40,177 nt of DNA from positions 1 through 40,177 of the forward strand of contig NZ_SDJP01000013.1 of assembly GCF_004114995.1 (NCBI RefSeq). The letters run 5' to 3'. Source of the stretch: Halorubrum amylolyticum. Its GTDB lineage: Archaea; Halobacteriota; Halobacteria; Halobacteriales; Haloferacaceae. The translations under genes were made by a program, and so were the position numbers. The notes under the pieces were generated by a model. The model saw nothing but the letters and a program-made list of their open reading frames with translations, was not told the DNA's origin and made no database searches. Shown here one piece after another: positions 1-6,883 of this stretch (within the stretch, counting starts at the first letter, position 1; every line of letters starts with the position of its first letter).

Positions 1-161
1 GTCTCCGAATTGTCGTTGCTATTACCAATTTTGAGCGGGGAAATAATCCGGGCCGTGAGAAGCTCACGCTATGAGACTGATTCTATGACAGGCTCTCTAC
101 GAGAAACTCCGTGGGTAATAGTGGGCAACACATATCAACGGTGGGTCCGTACCGGGTGTCG

Positions 162-398
162 ATGAAAGTAGACGCAACGGACCTCAAAACGAACGAGACG
201 GACGACCGGGGTCGAGTCTATCTCGGCACCGAGTACGCGAACAAGCGCGTAACCGTCGCCGTCGTTGAGGTGGAGTCCGACCGTCCGGACGACGACGAGC
301 TGGCAACCGCCTATCGGGAGGCCTCCGAGAGCGCAGAGGCACTCGCCGAGGAGTGGAGCGAAACGTCCGACGAAGCGTGGGAACGCCTCGATGAGTGA
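162..398 (+). CDS. Small acidic protein, putative antitoxin partner of MazF
   Basis: I do not recognise the family. The 78-residue product is acidic, with a beta-prone N-terminal half and a helical Glu/Ala-rich C-terminal half (roughly residues 45-78). This resembles small antitoxins that wrap a toxin with a disordered or helical tail. The ATG at 162 is preferred over an in-frame GTG at 111 because a CATATC box lies about 25-33 bases upstream of it. The reading frame runs 8 bases into the downstream MazF-like gene, so the two are almost certainly co-translated. The antitoxin role is inferred from gene order, size and overlap, not from a motif. Confidence 0.7.
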   Translation: MKVDATDLKTNETDDRGRVYLGTEYANKRVTVAVVEVESDRPDDDELATAYREASESAEALAEEWSETSDEAWERLDE

Positions 399-744
399 CG
401 GCACGGACGTGCGACGGGGTGACGTGGTTATCGTTCGGCTTGACCCCGCCGAAGGACACGAGATGAAGAAGACGCGGCCGGCCGTGGTCGTTCAAAACGA
501 TATCGGAAACCGGAACTCCAGTACGACCATCGTCGCGCCCGTCACAGGGACCCATCGCGAGTATCCGTTCGAGGTGTTCGTCGAGGCGGACGGGTCACCG
601 CTCGAAAAGGATTCCTCAGTCCGGTTGGACCAGATTCGAACCGTCTCGGTTCCGGAACGGATTCACTCGGTCGTCGGTTCGCTCGACGGACCCACGATGG
701 CTGAAGTCGACGAGGCACTACACCTGAGTCTCGGCCTCGGCTGA
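391..744 (+). CDS. MazF/PemK-type toxin, mRNA interferase family
   Basis: This 117-residue protein has the hallmarks of the MazF/PemK fold. RRGDVVIVRLDP lies near the N-terminus, followed by the G-H-E-x3-K-x-RPAVVVQND segment, and SVRLDQIRTV lies near residue 75-85. Family members are sequence-specific endoribonucleases of about 110 residues that are neutralised by a small upstream antitoxin. The ATG overlaps the end of the preceding frame by 8 bases, the usual antitoxin-first order. The gene ends one base before the convergent chorismate mutase stop. Family membership is clear; activity and cleavage specificity cannot be read from the sequence. Confidence 0.9.
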   Translation: MSDGTDVRRGDVVIVRLDPAEGHEMKKTRPAVVVQNDIGNRNSSTTIVAPVTGTHREYPFEVFVEADGSPLEKDSSVRLDQIRTVSVPERIHSVVGSLDGPTMAEVDEALHLSLGLG

Positions 745-745
745 G

Positions 746-1039
746 CTATCGGCTCTCCCGCTGTTCCACCTTGTTCAGCTCGATCAGCAGTCGGAAGATC
801 GCCTTCACGAGGTTGGCGTCGACGTCAAACTGCTCGGCGTTCTCGCCGGCGCGCCCCATCACGCGCTCCTCTTGGCCCTCGTCGGTCGTCGGGAGGTCGC
901 GCTCGTTTTTCACGGCCGCGACCGTGTCGGCGACGTAGGTCCGGCGGGCGATCAGTTCCACGATCTCGCGGTCGATGTCCTCGATCTCGCGTCGCAGTTC
1001 GTCGAGGCTTCGGTCCTCGGAGTTCGGTGTGTCGCTCAT
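746..1039 (-). CDS. Chorismate mutase, AroQ class
   Basis: The 97-residue product is an all-helical AroQ-type chorismate mutase, which converts chorismate to prephenate on the way to phenylalanine and tyrosine. The first helix carries LDELRREIEDIDREIVEL followed by ARR. This is the characteristic spacing of the substrate-binding Arg/Lys residues. The C-terminal helix (FRLLIELNKVEQ) completes the fold. It is stand-alone, not fused to prephenate dehydratase. It lies 41 bases downstream of the shikimate kinase gene on the same strand, so the two probably share a transcript that covers early and late steps of the aromatic pathway. Confidence 0.9.
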   Translation of the reverse strand: MSDTPNSEDRSLDELRREIEDIDREIVELIARRTYVADTVAAVKNERDLPTTDEGQEERVMGRAGENAEQFDVDANLVKAIFRLLIELNKVEQRESR

Positions 1040-1080
1040 TGGTAGGTAGTGGGATCAGTCGGTGGTGTGCTCACGGGTGC

Positions 1081-1989
<909 letters not shown>

Positions 1990-2087
1990 GCACTCACGGC
2001 TCGCGAGCGCGGACAAAGAGCTAGCGATCACGGCGAGTCTCTCGGGAGGCCGGGCGGCCTTCCGGGACCGGTTCCTGCGGCGACCGC

Positions 2088-2663
2088 TCACAGGGGCTCC
2101 GCGCGTCTGACCGCCGCGTCGACATCGTACCAGTCCGGGGCCGGACGGGTGTGCGTCTCGCTGTTGGGGACGGTTATCGACACCTCGAACAGCTTCGTCC
2201 CGTCGTCGAACCGGTTTCCGGCGGTGAACGAGCCGTCCACGTTGTCGTATCCGACCGGCTTCCGGTCCCGCAGTCCAGTCGCGTACGCGTCCACGCGAAG
2301 CTCGACGGTCCCGTACGTGAATCGTCCGGCGTTCTCGACCGTGATCTCCGCCTCCACCGTCGTCTGGACCCCTCCGTCGGTCACGTCAACCACGTCCGCG
2401 TCCGTGACCACCAGTCCGGCGCCGTCGGGACCGAGTTCGTCAGGGACATCCCCGTCGTCGGCCTGCTCGGCGGTCGCGCCGTCGCCCTCGGCGAGCGACT
2501 CGCGTGCGGCCTCGCCCTCCGAACCGCTCTCGGCGTCGTGCCCCGCGTTCCCGCTCCCGATCGCCCCCTCACCGGCGCCGTCGCTCGACTCCACGAGGCA
2601 GCCGGCGAGCGCCCCGGGAACCGCCGCGGCCAGCAGTCGCCTGCGGGACAGCGAGCGCGTCAT
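2088..2663 (-). CDS. Tat-type lipoprotein of unknown function
   Basis: The 191-residue product begins MTRSLSRRRLLAAAVPGALAG, with Cys at residue 22. This is a twin-arginine-style N-region, a short hydrophobic stretch and an LAGC lipobox, so the mature protein should be lipid-anchored outside the membrane. Residues 23-75 are a low-complexity Glu/Ser/Gly/Ala linker typical of haloarchaeal lipoproteins. The C-terminal half (about 80-190) is a beta-rich domain (VVTDADVVDVTDGG...VEAEITVENAG...) that resembles extracellular FxLYD-like or Ig-like domains by pattern. No specific function can be given. The gene lies upstream of shikimate kinase on the same strand with a 98-base gap, so co-transcription is uncertain. 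Confidence 0.8.
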   Translation of the reverse strand: MTRSLSRRRLLAAAVPGALAGCLVESSDGAGEGAIGSGNAGHDAESGSEGEAARESLAEGDGATAEQADDGDVPDELGPDGAGLVVTDADVVDVTDGGVQTTVEAEITVENAGRFTYGTVELRVDAYATGLRDRKPVGYDNVDGSFTAGNRFDDGTKLFEVSITVPNSETHTRPAPDWYDVDAAVRRAEPL

Positions 2664-2748
2664 GGCCTCCCCCTCGTCGCCGAGCGACCTAAAGGTGGGC
2701 CTCGGAACGCGCCCCGGTCGCGGTGCGGGCGGGCTCGGTCCGCCATGG

Positions 2749-3210
2749 TCACCCGATCACCGACCCGAGGACGCCGGTCGCCGCGCCGACGACGGCGGCG
2801 ACCACGCCGGTCGTGAGCATCGGTCCCGACGCGTCCGCGATCCCGTGGGCCTGCGTCGCCGCCTCGCCCTGCGAGGCGACCACGAGGACGACGACGACGA
2901 CCCCGTAGACGAGGGCGCCCAGCCCGCCGCCGACTCCGCAGGTCGCGGCCGCATCGCCCGCGTCGTAGGCCCGAGACCCGACGAGCACGCCGAGCACGCC
3001 GGCGATAGCGGGCGCGAGCGCGAGGGACGCGGCGGTGACGGCGAGGTACGACTGCGCGACGAACACCGGGCCGAACCGGGCGGTCTCGCCGGTCGCCGCG
3101 GTCGCGAGCGCCGCCTCCGCCCACCCCGTCGTCGCCGCGGCGACGAGACCGACGCCGGCACCGACGACGGCGAACACCGCCGCCGTGACGCCGACCCCGT
3201 TCGCATTCAT
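2749..3210 (-). CDS. Small multi-pass membrane protein, unknown function
   Basis: The 153-residue product is almost entirely hydrophobic, Ala/Gly/Val-rich, with about four predicted membrane segments (near residues 8-27, 52-76, 92-111 and 130-150). There is no recognised motif. The start ATG at 3210 overlaps the stop of the upstream lipoprotein gene as ATGA, so translation of the two is coupled. A partnership at the membrane with that lipoprotein is the natural inference. Initiating earlier would extend the protein into the upstream gene and is unlikely. Confidence 0.75.
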   Translation of the reverse strand: MNANGVGVTAAVFAVVGAGVGLVAAATTGWAEAALATAATGETARFGPVFVAQSYLAVTAASLALAPAIAGVLGVLVGSRAYDAGDAAATCGVGGGLGALVYGVVVVVLVVASQGEAATQAHGIADASGPMLTTGVVAAVVGAATGVLGSVIG

Positions 3211-4634
3211 CGGACCGCCCACCCCTCGACAAGCCGCCCCTGCCACCCGGTTCGCTCCTCCCACGCGTCGCCGGAGAACCCGGTCGCGAGGACGAACTCG
3301 CCGGCCCGCACGACGTACCCGTACTGCACCCCGGCGTGCTCGTCGAACCCGTACCGCTCGCCCTCGGCTTCGTGGTGGTAGAGGCGGTGCCAGCGGATCG
3401 GTCCGCCCTCCCCCGCCGCCGCCTCCGCCTCCGCCTCCGCCTTCGCCTCCGCCTCCGTCTCCGCCTCCGTCTCCGTCTCCGCGCCGCCGTCACCGTCCGA
3501 CGATGTCGCGTTCCCGGAGAAGTCGGACCCGGCGGCGGTCGCGTCGGGATCGATCGGCGCGCGTCCCTCCGTCGACGCCGCGTCGAGGACCGCGTCGAGC
3601 CGGTCGCTCGCGGTCGCCGCGTCCGGGTACCGCTGGACGTACAGAGGCGTCCCGTCGAGCTCGTGTGCCCACCCCGCGAAGGTCCGGCTCGGGCGGTTCC
3701 CGGCGTCGGGACGGGCCGCGAACGCGACGAACAGCTCCTCGGTCCGATCCCGCGGTCTGGTGACCGGCCCGAGCCGGGCGCGCAGCTCCTCGCGGCGGTC
3801 GGTCCCGAACGCGCTCCCGTAGATCCTCGGTGTCCGGTCGCGGTCGTGCGCCTCCTCGTCGTACGGCTCGTGCGCGAACGCCGAGAACCCGCGGCTCGCG
3901 AGCGCGACCTCCACGAGCGTTCCGCCTCGGGCCCGCCGCCGCTCCGCGTCGCCCTCGGGGAGCGGAGCCAGCAGCCGGTCGAGCAGGCGGTTGTGGATCG
4001 GGTCGCGCGAGAACGCCTCCCGGATGTAGGTCGCCGTGGCGACGGCGGCGAAGCCGTCGCGCATCCGCGAGAGCTCCTCAAGAAAACGGTCGACGTCGCT
4101 GCGGGGGGCGAACGTCCGGAGCTTCTCGACGTGGCGCTCGGTCCGAGAGACGATCCGGGAGCGGGGGCTGAAGTGCGGCTCCAGCGCGTCGGCGGCGGTG
4201 TCGGCGGCGGCGCGGCCGGCCTCGTCGAGCCGGTCGGCCATCTCGACGGTCGCGGCGCCGTCCGCGTCGGCCGCGTCCCGGACGGCGTCGACCTCGGAGA
4301 CGAGCCCCCGGATCGCGTTCCGGTACGTCTCGACCGCCGACGGGTACTCGACCGCGAACCAGACCGCGTCGTCGACGACCTCGCGGGTCGCCGTCGCGAG
4401 CGCCTCGGTCGCGACCGACTCGGGGCCGTCGCCGTCGGCCTGCTCCTCGCCGTCGTCCGCGTCGTCCCCGTCGCCACCGTCGTCCGCGTCGTCCCCGTCA
4501 CCACCGTCGTCCGCGTTCGGCGGGTCCTCGGCAGCCGCGTCGGGGTACTCGACGCCCTCGACGCCGAGACACCCGGAGATCCCGGCGACCGCGGCGGCGC
4601 CGACGCCCAACAGGCCCCGTCGCGTCCGTTGCAT
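3207..4634 (-). CDS. Tat-type lipoprotein with repeat-rich linkers
   Basis: This 475-residue protein starts MQRTRRGLLGVGAAAVAGIS, then GC: a twin-arginine motif and lipobox. Residues 35-75 are an Asp/Gly-rich linker built from a 9-residue repeat (DGGDGDDAD type). A helical globular part follows (about 80-370). A Glu/Ala/Thr repeat encoded by GCCTCC-like hexamers (near 390-415) precedes a conserved-looking C-terminal domain starting GPIRWHRLYHH. I do not recognise the domains. It is anchored outside the cell and translationally coupled to the membrane protein that follows it. The start at 4634 puts the signal peptide at the N-terminus; longer versions bury it. Confidence 0.8.
   Translation of the reverse strand: MQRTRRGLLGVGAAAVAGISGCLGVEGVEYPDAAAEDPPNADDGGDGDDADDGGDGDDADDGEEQADGDGPESVATEALATATREVVDDAVWFAVEYPSAVETYRNAIRGLVSEVDAVRDAADADGAATVEMADRLDEAGRAAADTAADALEPHFSPRSRIVSRTERHVEKLRTFAPRSDVDRFLEELSRMRDGFAAVATATYIREAFSRDPIHNRLLDRLLAPLPEGDAERRRARGGTLVEVALASRGFSAFAHEPYDEEAHDRDRTPRIYGSAFGTDRREELRARLGPVTRPRDRTEELFVAFAARPDAGNRPSRTFAGWAHELDGTPLYVQRYPDAATASDRLDAVLDAASTEGRAPIDPDATAAGSDFSGNATSSDGDGGAETETEAETEAEAKAEAEAEAAAGEGGPIRWHRLYHHEAEGERYGFDEHAGVQYGYVVRAGEFVLATGFSGDAWEERTGWQGRLVEGWAVR
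3417..3482. repeat. GCCTCC-type hexanucleotide repeat inside the lipoprotein gene
   Basis: About eleven imperfect tandem copies of a six-base unit (GCCTCC, with GTCTCC and TTCGCC variants) encode an alternating Glu-Ala/Glu-Thr tract. The tract stays in frame because the unit is a multiple of three, so copy-number change would only lengthen or shorten the linker. Confidence 0.85.
4452..4505. repeat. 27-base tandem repeat, two full copies plus a partial
   Basis: Two copies of a 27-base unit lie at 4452-4478 and 4479-4505 and differ at a single base. A third partial copy follows from 4506. They encode the 9-residue Asp/Gly-rich repeat just after the lipobox. The near-identity suggests recent duplication or slippage. 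Confidence 0.85.
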
Positions 4635-4751
4635 GGAATACCCTCCCGGCGGCGGAACCTTAAATGTGCCATCCCCGATTCTCGCTTCTGAATGGGCGAC
4701 ACTCGACCGCCGAGCGCGCCCCTTTTGAGGCGGGCGCACCGAACGTCGCGT

Positions 4752-5210
4752 ATGTCAGCACCCTCACGCAGCGACGTTCCCCCCACGTCGATCGGGATCG
4801 ACCTCCGCGAGGAGGGCGTCGTCGTCGAGTACCTCGACGGGCGGACCACCCTCTACCGCGGCGTCCCGGACGCCGTCGAGGGGTCGGTGACCGCCGGTCC
4901 GGGCAAGGAGACGCACGTGCTCGTCACTGACCCGACGGAGACGGAGGGCGTGATGACGTACGTCAACGACTACAACACCGACGACGAGATCTTGGAGGAC
5001 TCCGGCGTCGGCCGCGTCATCGTCGAGGACAGCGAGCGCGACGAGGTGTTCCCCGGCGTGATCGTCGGGCGGGAGGGGCAGCGCAACGAGGTGATCGCCG
5101 ACCCCGAGGTCGCCGGCGGCCGCGTGTTCGTCTTCGTCGAGGACGGCTGGACGGAGGGGAGCTACGAGATCGTCGAGGCGCCGGAGGACGGGCTCGACGC
5201 GCACCGGTGA
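4752..5210 (+). CDS. DUF5796-like haloarchaeal protein
   Basis: The 152-residue acidic, beta-rich soluble protein looks like a haloarchaea-restricted family that I remember as DUF5796 (assignment from memory). Landmarks are SIGIDLREEGVVVEYLDGR near residue 12 and a glycine-rich EVFPGVIVGREGQRNE segment near residue 100. No catalytic motif is visible and no function is known to me. The ATG at 4752 was chosen over an upstream in-frame start that would add a basic leader. It is divergent from the lipoprotein gene, with a 117-base gap carrying both promoters. Confidence 0.8.
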   Translation: MSAPSRSDVPPTSIGIDLREEGVVVEYLDGRTTLYRGVPDAVEGSVTAGPGKETHVLVTDPTETEGVMTYVNDYNTDDEILEDSGVGRVIVEDSERDEVFPGVIVGREGQRNEVIADPEVAGGRVFVFVEDGWTEGSYEIVEAPEDGLDAHR

Positions 5211-5274
5211 GCACGCTCCGCGAGAGGATGAAAACGACCGACAAACGAAAGTCCGGCCGGCGTCGATCACGGGT

Positions 5275-5625
5275 ATGAGCGACGAGGCGGACGCCGACGG
5301 CGAGGCGCTGCGCGCGAGCGACATCGGCGGCGAGGGGCCGCCGATCGAGGAGAAGCCCTACAAGATCGTCTTCGAGGCGAACAAGTGCTTCGGGGCGGGC
5401 AAGTGCGCCGAGGTCGGTGACAACTGGGTGATGGACGTGCAAAGCGGGATGGCGAAGCCGCGGTCGTACTACGTCGGCGAGGACGACTTAGAGGAGAACG
5501 TTCGCGCCGCCGAGGTGTGTCCCGCGAAGAAGGAACAGGGGGTCATCCACGTTGTCGACCGCCGCACCGACGAGGAGATCGCGCCGGACCCGCACGGCGA
5601 CGGGACGCTCTCCGTGGACTGGTAG
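5275..5625 (+). CDS. Ferredoxin-like protein with three cluster cysteines
   Basis: The 116-residue protein carries an iron-sulfur ferredoxin core: C38-F-G-A-G-K-C44 and, after the acidic linker, V-C82-P83. This CxxxxxC...CP pattern gives three conserved cysteines. That fits a single [3Fe-4S] cluster (or a [4Fe-4S] with an alternative fourth ligand) as in the Fer4_15/actinobacterial P450-type ferredoxins. The first 30 residues are an acidic extension of the kind haloarchaeal proteins carry. It is monocistronic between a DUF5796-like gene and a tRNA, so its redox partner cannot be inferred from context. Confidence 0.8.
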   Translation: MSDEADADGEALRASDIGGEGPPIEEKPYKIVFEANKCFGAGKCAEVGDNWVMDVQSGMAKPRSYYVGEDDLEENVRAAEVCPAKKEQGVIHVVDRRTDEEIAPDPHGDGTLSVDW

Positions 5626-5717
5626 GGGCGGTCGCGCGGTGCGAGCGCCCTGACTCCTCCGGGCGCCGACGCGACATCCGAAAGGGGTTTGACCCCGCCA
5701 CCGGAACCCAGATCCGC

Positions 5718-5802
5718 GCGGGGGTGGCTGAGCCTGGCCAAAAGCGGCGGACTTAAGATCCGCTCCTGTAGAGGTTCGAGGGTTCGAATCCCTTCCCCCG
5801 CA
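5718..5802 (+). tRNA. tRNA-Leu, anticodon UAA
   Basis: The acceptor stem pairs GCGGGGG (5718-5724) with CCCCCGC (5795-5801), and A5802 is the discriminator. The D-arm is TGGCTGAG...; the anticodon stem is GCGGA/TCCGC around the loop CTTAAGA, giving anticodon UAA. A long class II variable arm (CTGTAGAGG) and a T-arm with GGTTCGAATCC follow. The long variable arm and A discriminator identify leucine. No intron is present and CCA is not encoded. Confidence 0.95.
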
Positions 5803-5924
5803 TTGCTGTCGCGAGCGCTTCGCGAGCGACAGCAATCGGCACAGAAGGGATTCGAATCAGGGAGGTCGCGCGCAGCGAAGCGAGCACGTCCGACCGTGGT
5901 TCGAATCCCTTCCCCCGCATTGCT
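5781..5924. repeat. Direct repeat of the tRNA-Leu 3' end, att-like
   Basis: A 27-base sequence covering the T-loop to the 3' end of tRNA-Leu plus five more bases (5781-5807) is repeated exactly at 5898-5924. A third copy of the T-arm part (13 of 14 bases) lies inverted at 5845-5858. Duplication of a tRNA 3' end is the footprint left by integrases that target tRNA genes. Here only about 90 bases separate the copies and no integrase is present, so this is at most a remnant. Confidence 0.75.
5802..5836. other. Perfect 11-bp stem hairpin directly after tRNA-Leu
   Basis: ATTGCTGTCGC (5802-5812) pairs with GCGACAGCAAT (5826-5836). Inside, GA and GA face each other, then GCG and CGC pair around a CTT loop. 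The hairpin begins at the tRNA discriminator base. No T-run follows, so it is not a standard archaeal terminator. It may influence 3' processing or be part of the repeat remnant. Confidence 0.7.
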
Positions 5925-6141
5925 ACGCTCGCTCGTCGAGCCGGTGCGTCGCCCAGCCGTACCCCTGTCTGAGCAGTCGTCCCGCGCCGATCAGGGTCAA
6001 GACCGCCGCGCCGGCGACGACGCCGAGGTGGACCACCCGGAACGAGGGCGCCGGCGTGTACCGTCCGACGACGAGCAGCACGACGAGTAGGAGCCACAGG
6101 AGGTACGCACCGATGCCGAGCCGATAGAGGGCCGCGTACAT
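5923..6141 (-). CDS. Small two-segment membrane protein, unknown
   Basis: The 72-residue product has two hydrophobic segments, roughly residues 8-27 (LGIGAYLLWLLLVVLLVVG) and 36-55 (VVHLGVVAGAAVLTLIGAG). A basic, soluble C-terminal tail ends LDERA. There are no recognisable motifs. Its stop codon falls at the edge of the second tRNA 3'-end repeat. It lies downstream of the MoaD-like gene on the same strand with a 66-base gap, so it may be read from the same transcript. The gene call rests on amphipathic organisation and start-codon context only. Confidence 0.6.
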   Translation of the reverse strand: MYAALYRLGIGAYLLWLLLVVLLVVGRYTPAPSFRVVHLGVVAGAAVLTLIGAGRLLRQGYGWATHRLDERA

Positions 6142-6207
6142 GGTTTCCGACGCGAAGCGAATTCTGAAAAACGTACCGGACGGCGAGGCGAGCGGGGGAG
6201 CGCAGAG

Positions 6208-6702
6208 CTAACAGCAGAACATGAACGGGTACACCAGCGCGACCCGGTCGCCGTCCTCCAGCTCGGTGTCAAATCCCTTCTCGTTCTCGTTGAAGTGGCC
6301 GTTCACGAGGATTCGGGCGTACGCGATGGTCTGCTCGCCGACCGGGTTCTTCGTCCACGTCCCCGGCAGCTCCTCGGGCGTCGGCGCCCAGCCGGTGTGG
6401 GTCGCCTCCGCCTCGCTCTCCGCGATCAGCATCTCCTGTAGCTCCGGGTACTCCGCGAACAGCTCGTCGAGGAACTCCCGGAGGGTGTCCCCCTCGAACG
6501 CGTACTCGAACTCGAACTTCCCGAGTTCCGTGCGGACGTGGCCGGTGCACCGCACCGTAACGGTGGTCTCGGCGATCGTCTCCGCCGCGCTCGCGGACTC
6601 CGGCGCGCTTTCCGACTCCGCCGCGCTCGCGGACTCCGGCGCGCTTTCCGACTCCGCCGCGCCCGCGGACTCCGGCGCCGCCGCCTCGCTGGTCGTTGGC
6701 AT
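6208..6702 (-). CDS. MoaD/ThiS-like ubiquitin-fold protein ending in Cys-Cys
   Basis: The 164-residue protein has a disordered Ala/Ser/Glu N-terminus (1-50) made of a 12-residue tandem repeat. A beta-grasp domain follows: VTVRCTGHVRTEL, a helix FLDELFAEYPEL, then YARILVNGHFNENEKGFDTELEDGDRVALVYPF near the end. The last part is the standard ThiS/MoaD/SAMP pattern (v-NG...t-L-DGD-v-a-l-p-P). Normal family members end in Gly-Gly, which is adenylated and thiocarboxylated; this one ends PFMFCC. It also has an insert between helix and last strands (about 100-125). It lies divergent from the NO reductase gene and shares its operator type. Whether it carries sulfur, a metal or no cargo is unknown. 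Confidence 0.8.
   Translation of the reverse strand: MPTTSEAAAPESAGAAESESAPESASAAESESAPESASAAETIAETTVTVRCTGHVRTELGKFEFEYAFEGDTLREFLDELFAEYPELQEMLIAESEAEATHTGWAPTPEELPGTWTKNPVGEQTIAYARILVNGHFNENEKGFDTELEDGDRVALVYPFMFCC
6581..6679. repeat. 36-base tandem repeat in the MoaD-like gene
   Basis: Two identical 36-base copies (6581-6616 and 6617-6652) are followed by a partial third (6653-6679) with one substitution. They encode the 12-residue Ala/Ser/Glu repeat of the disordered N-terminus. Copies directly abut without spacers, so this is not a CRISPR array. Confidence 0.9.
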
Positions 6703-6735
6703 ACCCGTTCGTACGCGCCGTTTCCCGGTAAGCCA

Positions 6736-6757
6736 CGGCACGAACATGTTCGTGCCG
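6736..6757. promoter_or_regulatory. 22-bp perfect palindrome, probable operator for the MoaD-like gene
   Basis: The half-site CGGCACGAACA is followed by its exact reverse complement. The site lies 34-55 bases upstream of the MoaD-like start codon, just upstream of where the TATA box should be. This is an activator-type position. The core CGAACATGTT recurs in front of the nitric oxide reductase gene. Confidence 0.75.
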
Positions 6758-6830
6758 CCGGCTCGCGCGGTCGGTCTCGGCCTGTAGCGACCGCGACGGC
6801 GGCTGACGGTGTCAGTTACCGAGAACGGCG

Positions 6831-6844
6831 TCCGAACATGTTGC
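6831..6844. promoter_or_regulatory. Second CGAACATGTT site, probable operator of the NO reductase gene
   Basis: The ten-base core CGAACATGTT (6833-6842) is identical to the core of the 22-bp palindrome 90 bases away, with weaker symmetry outside AACATGTT. It sits about 40-50 bases before the reductase start, directly upstream of an AAACTGATAG TATA-like stretch (6849-6858). Confidence 0.6.
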
Positions 6845-6883
6845 CGCCAAACTGATAGTCCGTGTGGGGGTAACGCTCACCCG

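Noticed and set aside
53..69. Inverted repeat CGTGAG/CTCACG before the toxin module
   Set aside because: Six-base arms around a three-base loop are too short to claim an operator, and the site lies about 100 bases from the preferred start.
2660..4849. A 729-residue open frame on the minus strand, rich in Arg/Thr/Ser
   Set aside because: It is an alternate-frame shadow of the lipoprotein and membrane-protein genes. Composition is basic and repetitive, unlike haloarchaeal proteins.
5802..5836. Rho-independent-style terminator after tRNA-Leu
   Set aside because: The hairpin is strong, but no T-run follows and archaeal terminators rely on T-runs rather than hairpins.
6581..6679. Repeated 36-base units resembling a CRISPR array
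   Set aside because: The units abut with no spacers and encode an in-frame protein repeat. No cas genes are present; the Cas4-like domain at 21266 belongs to Dna2.
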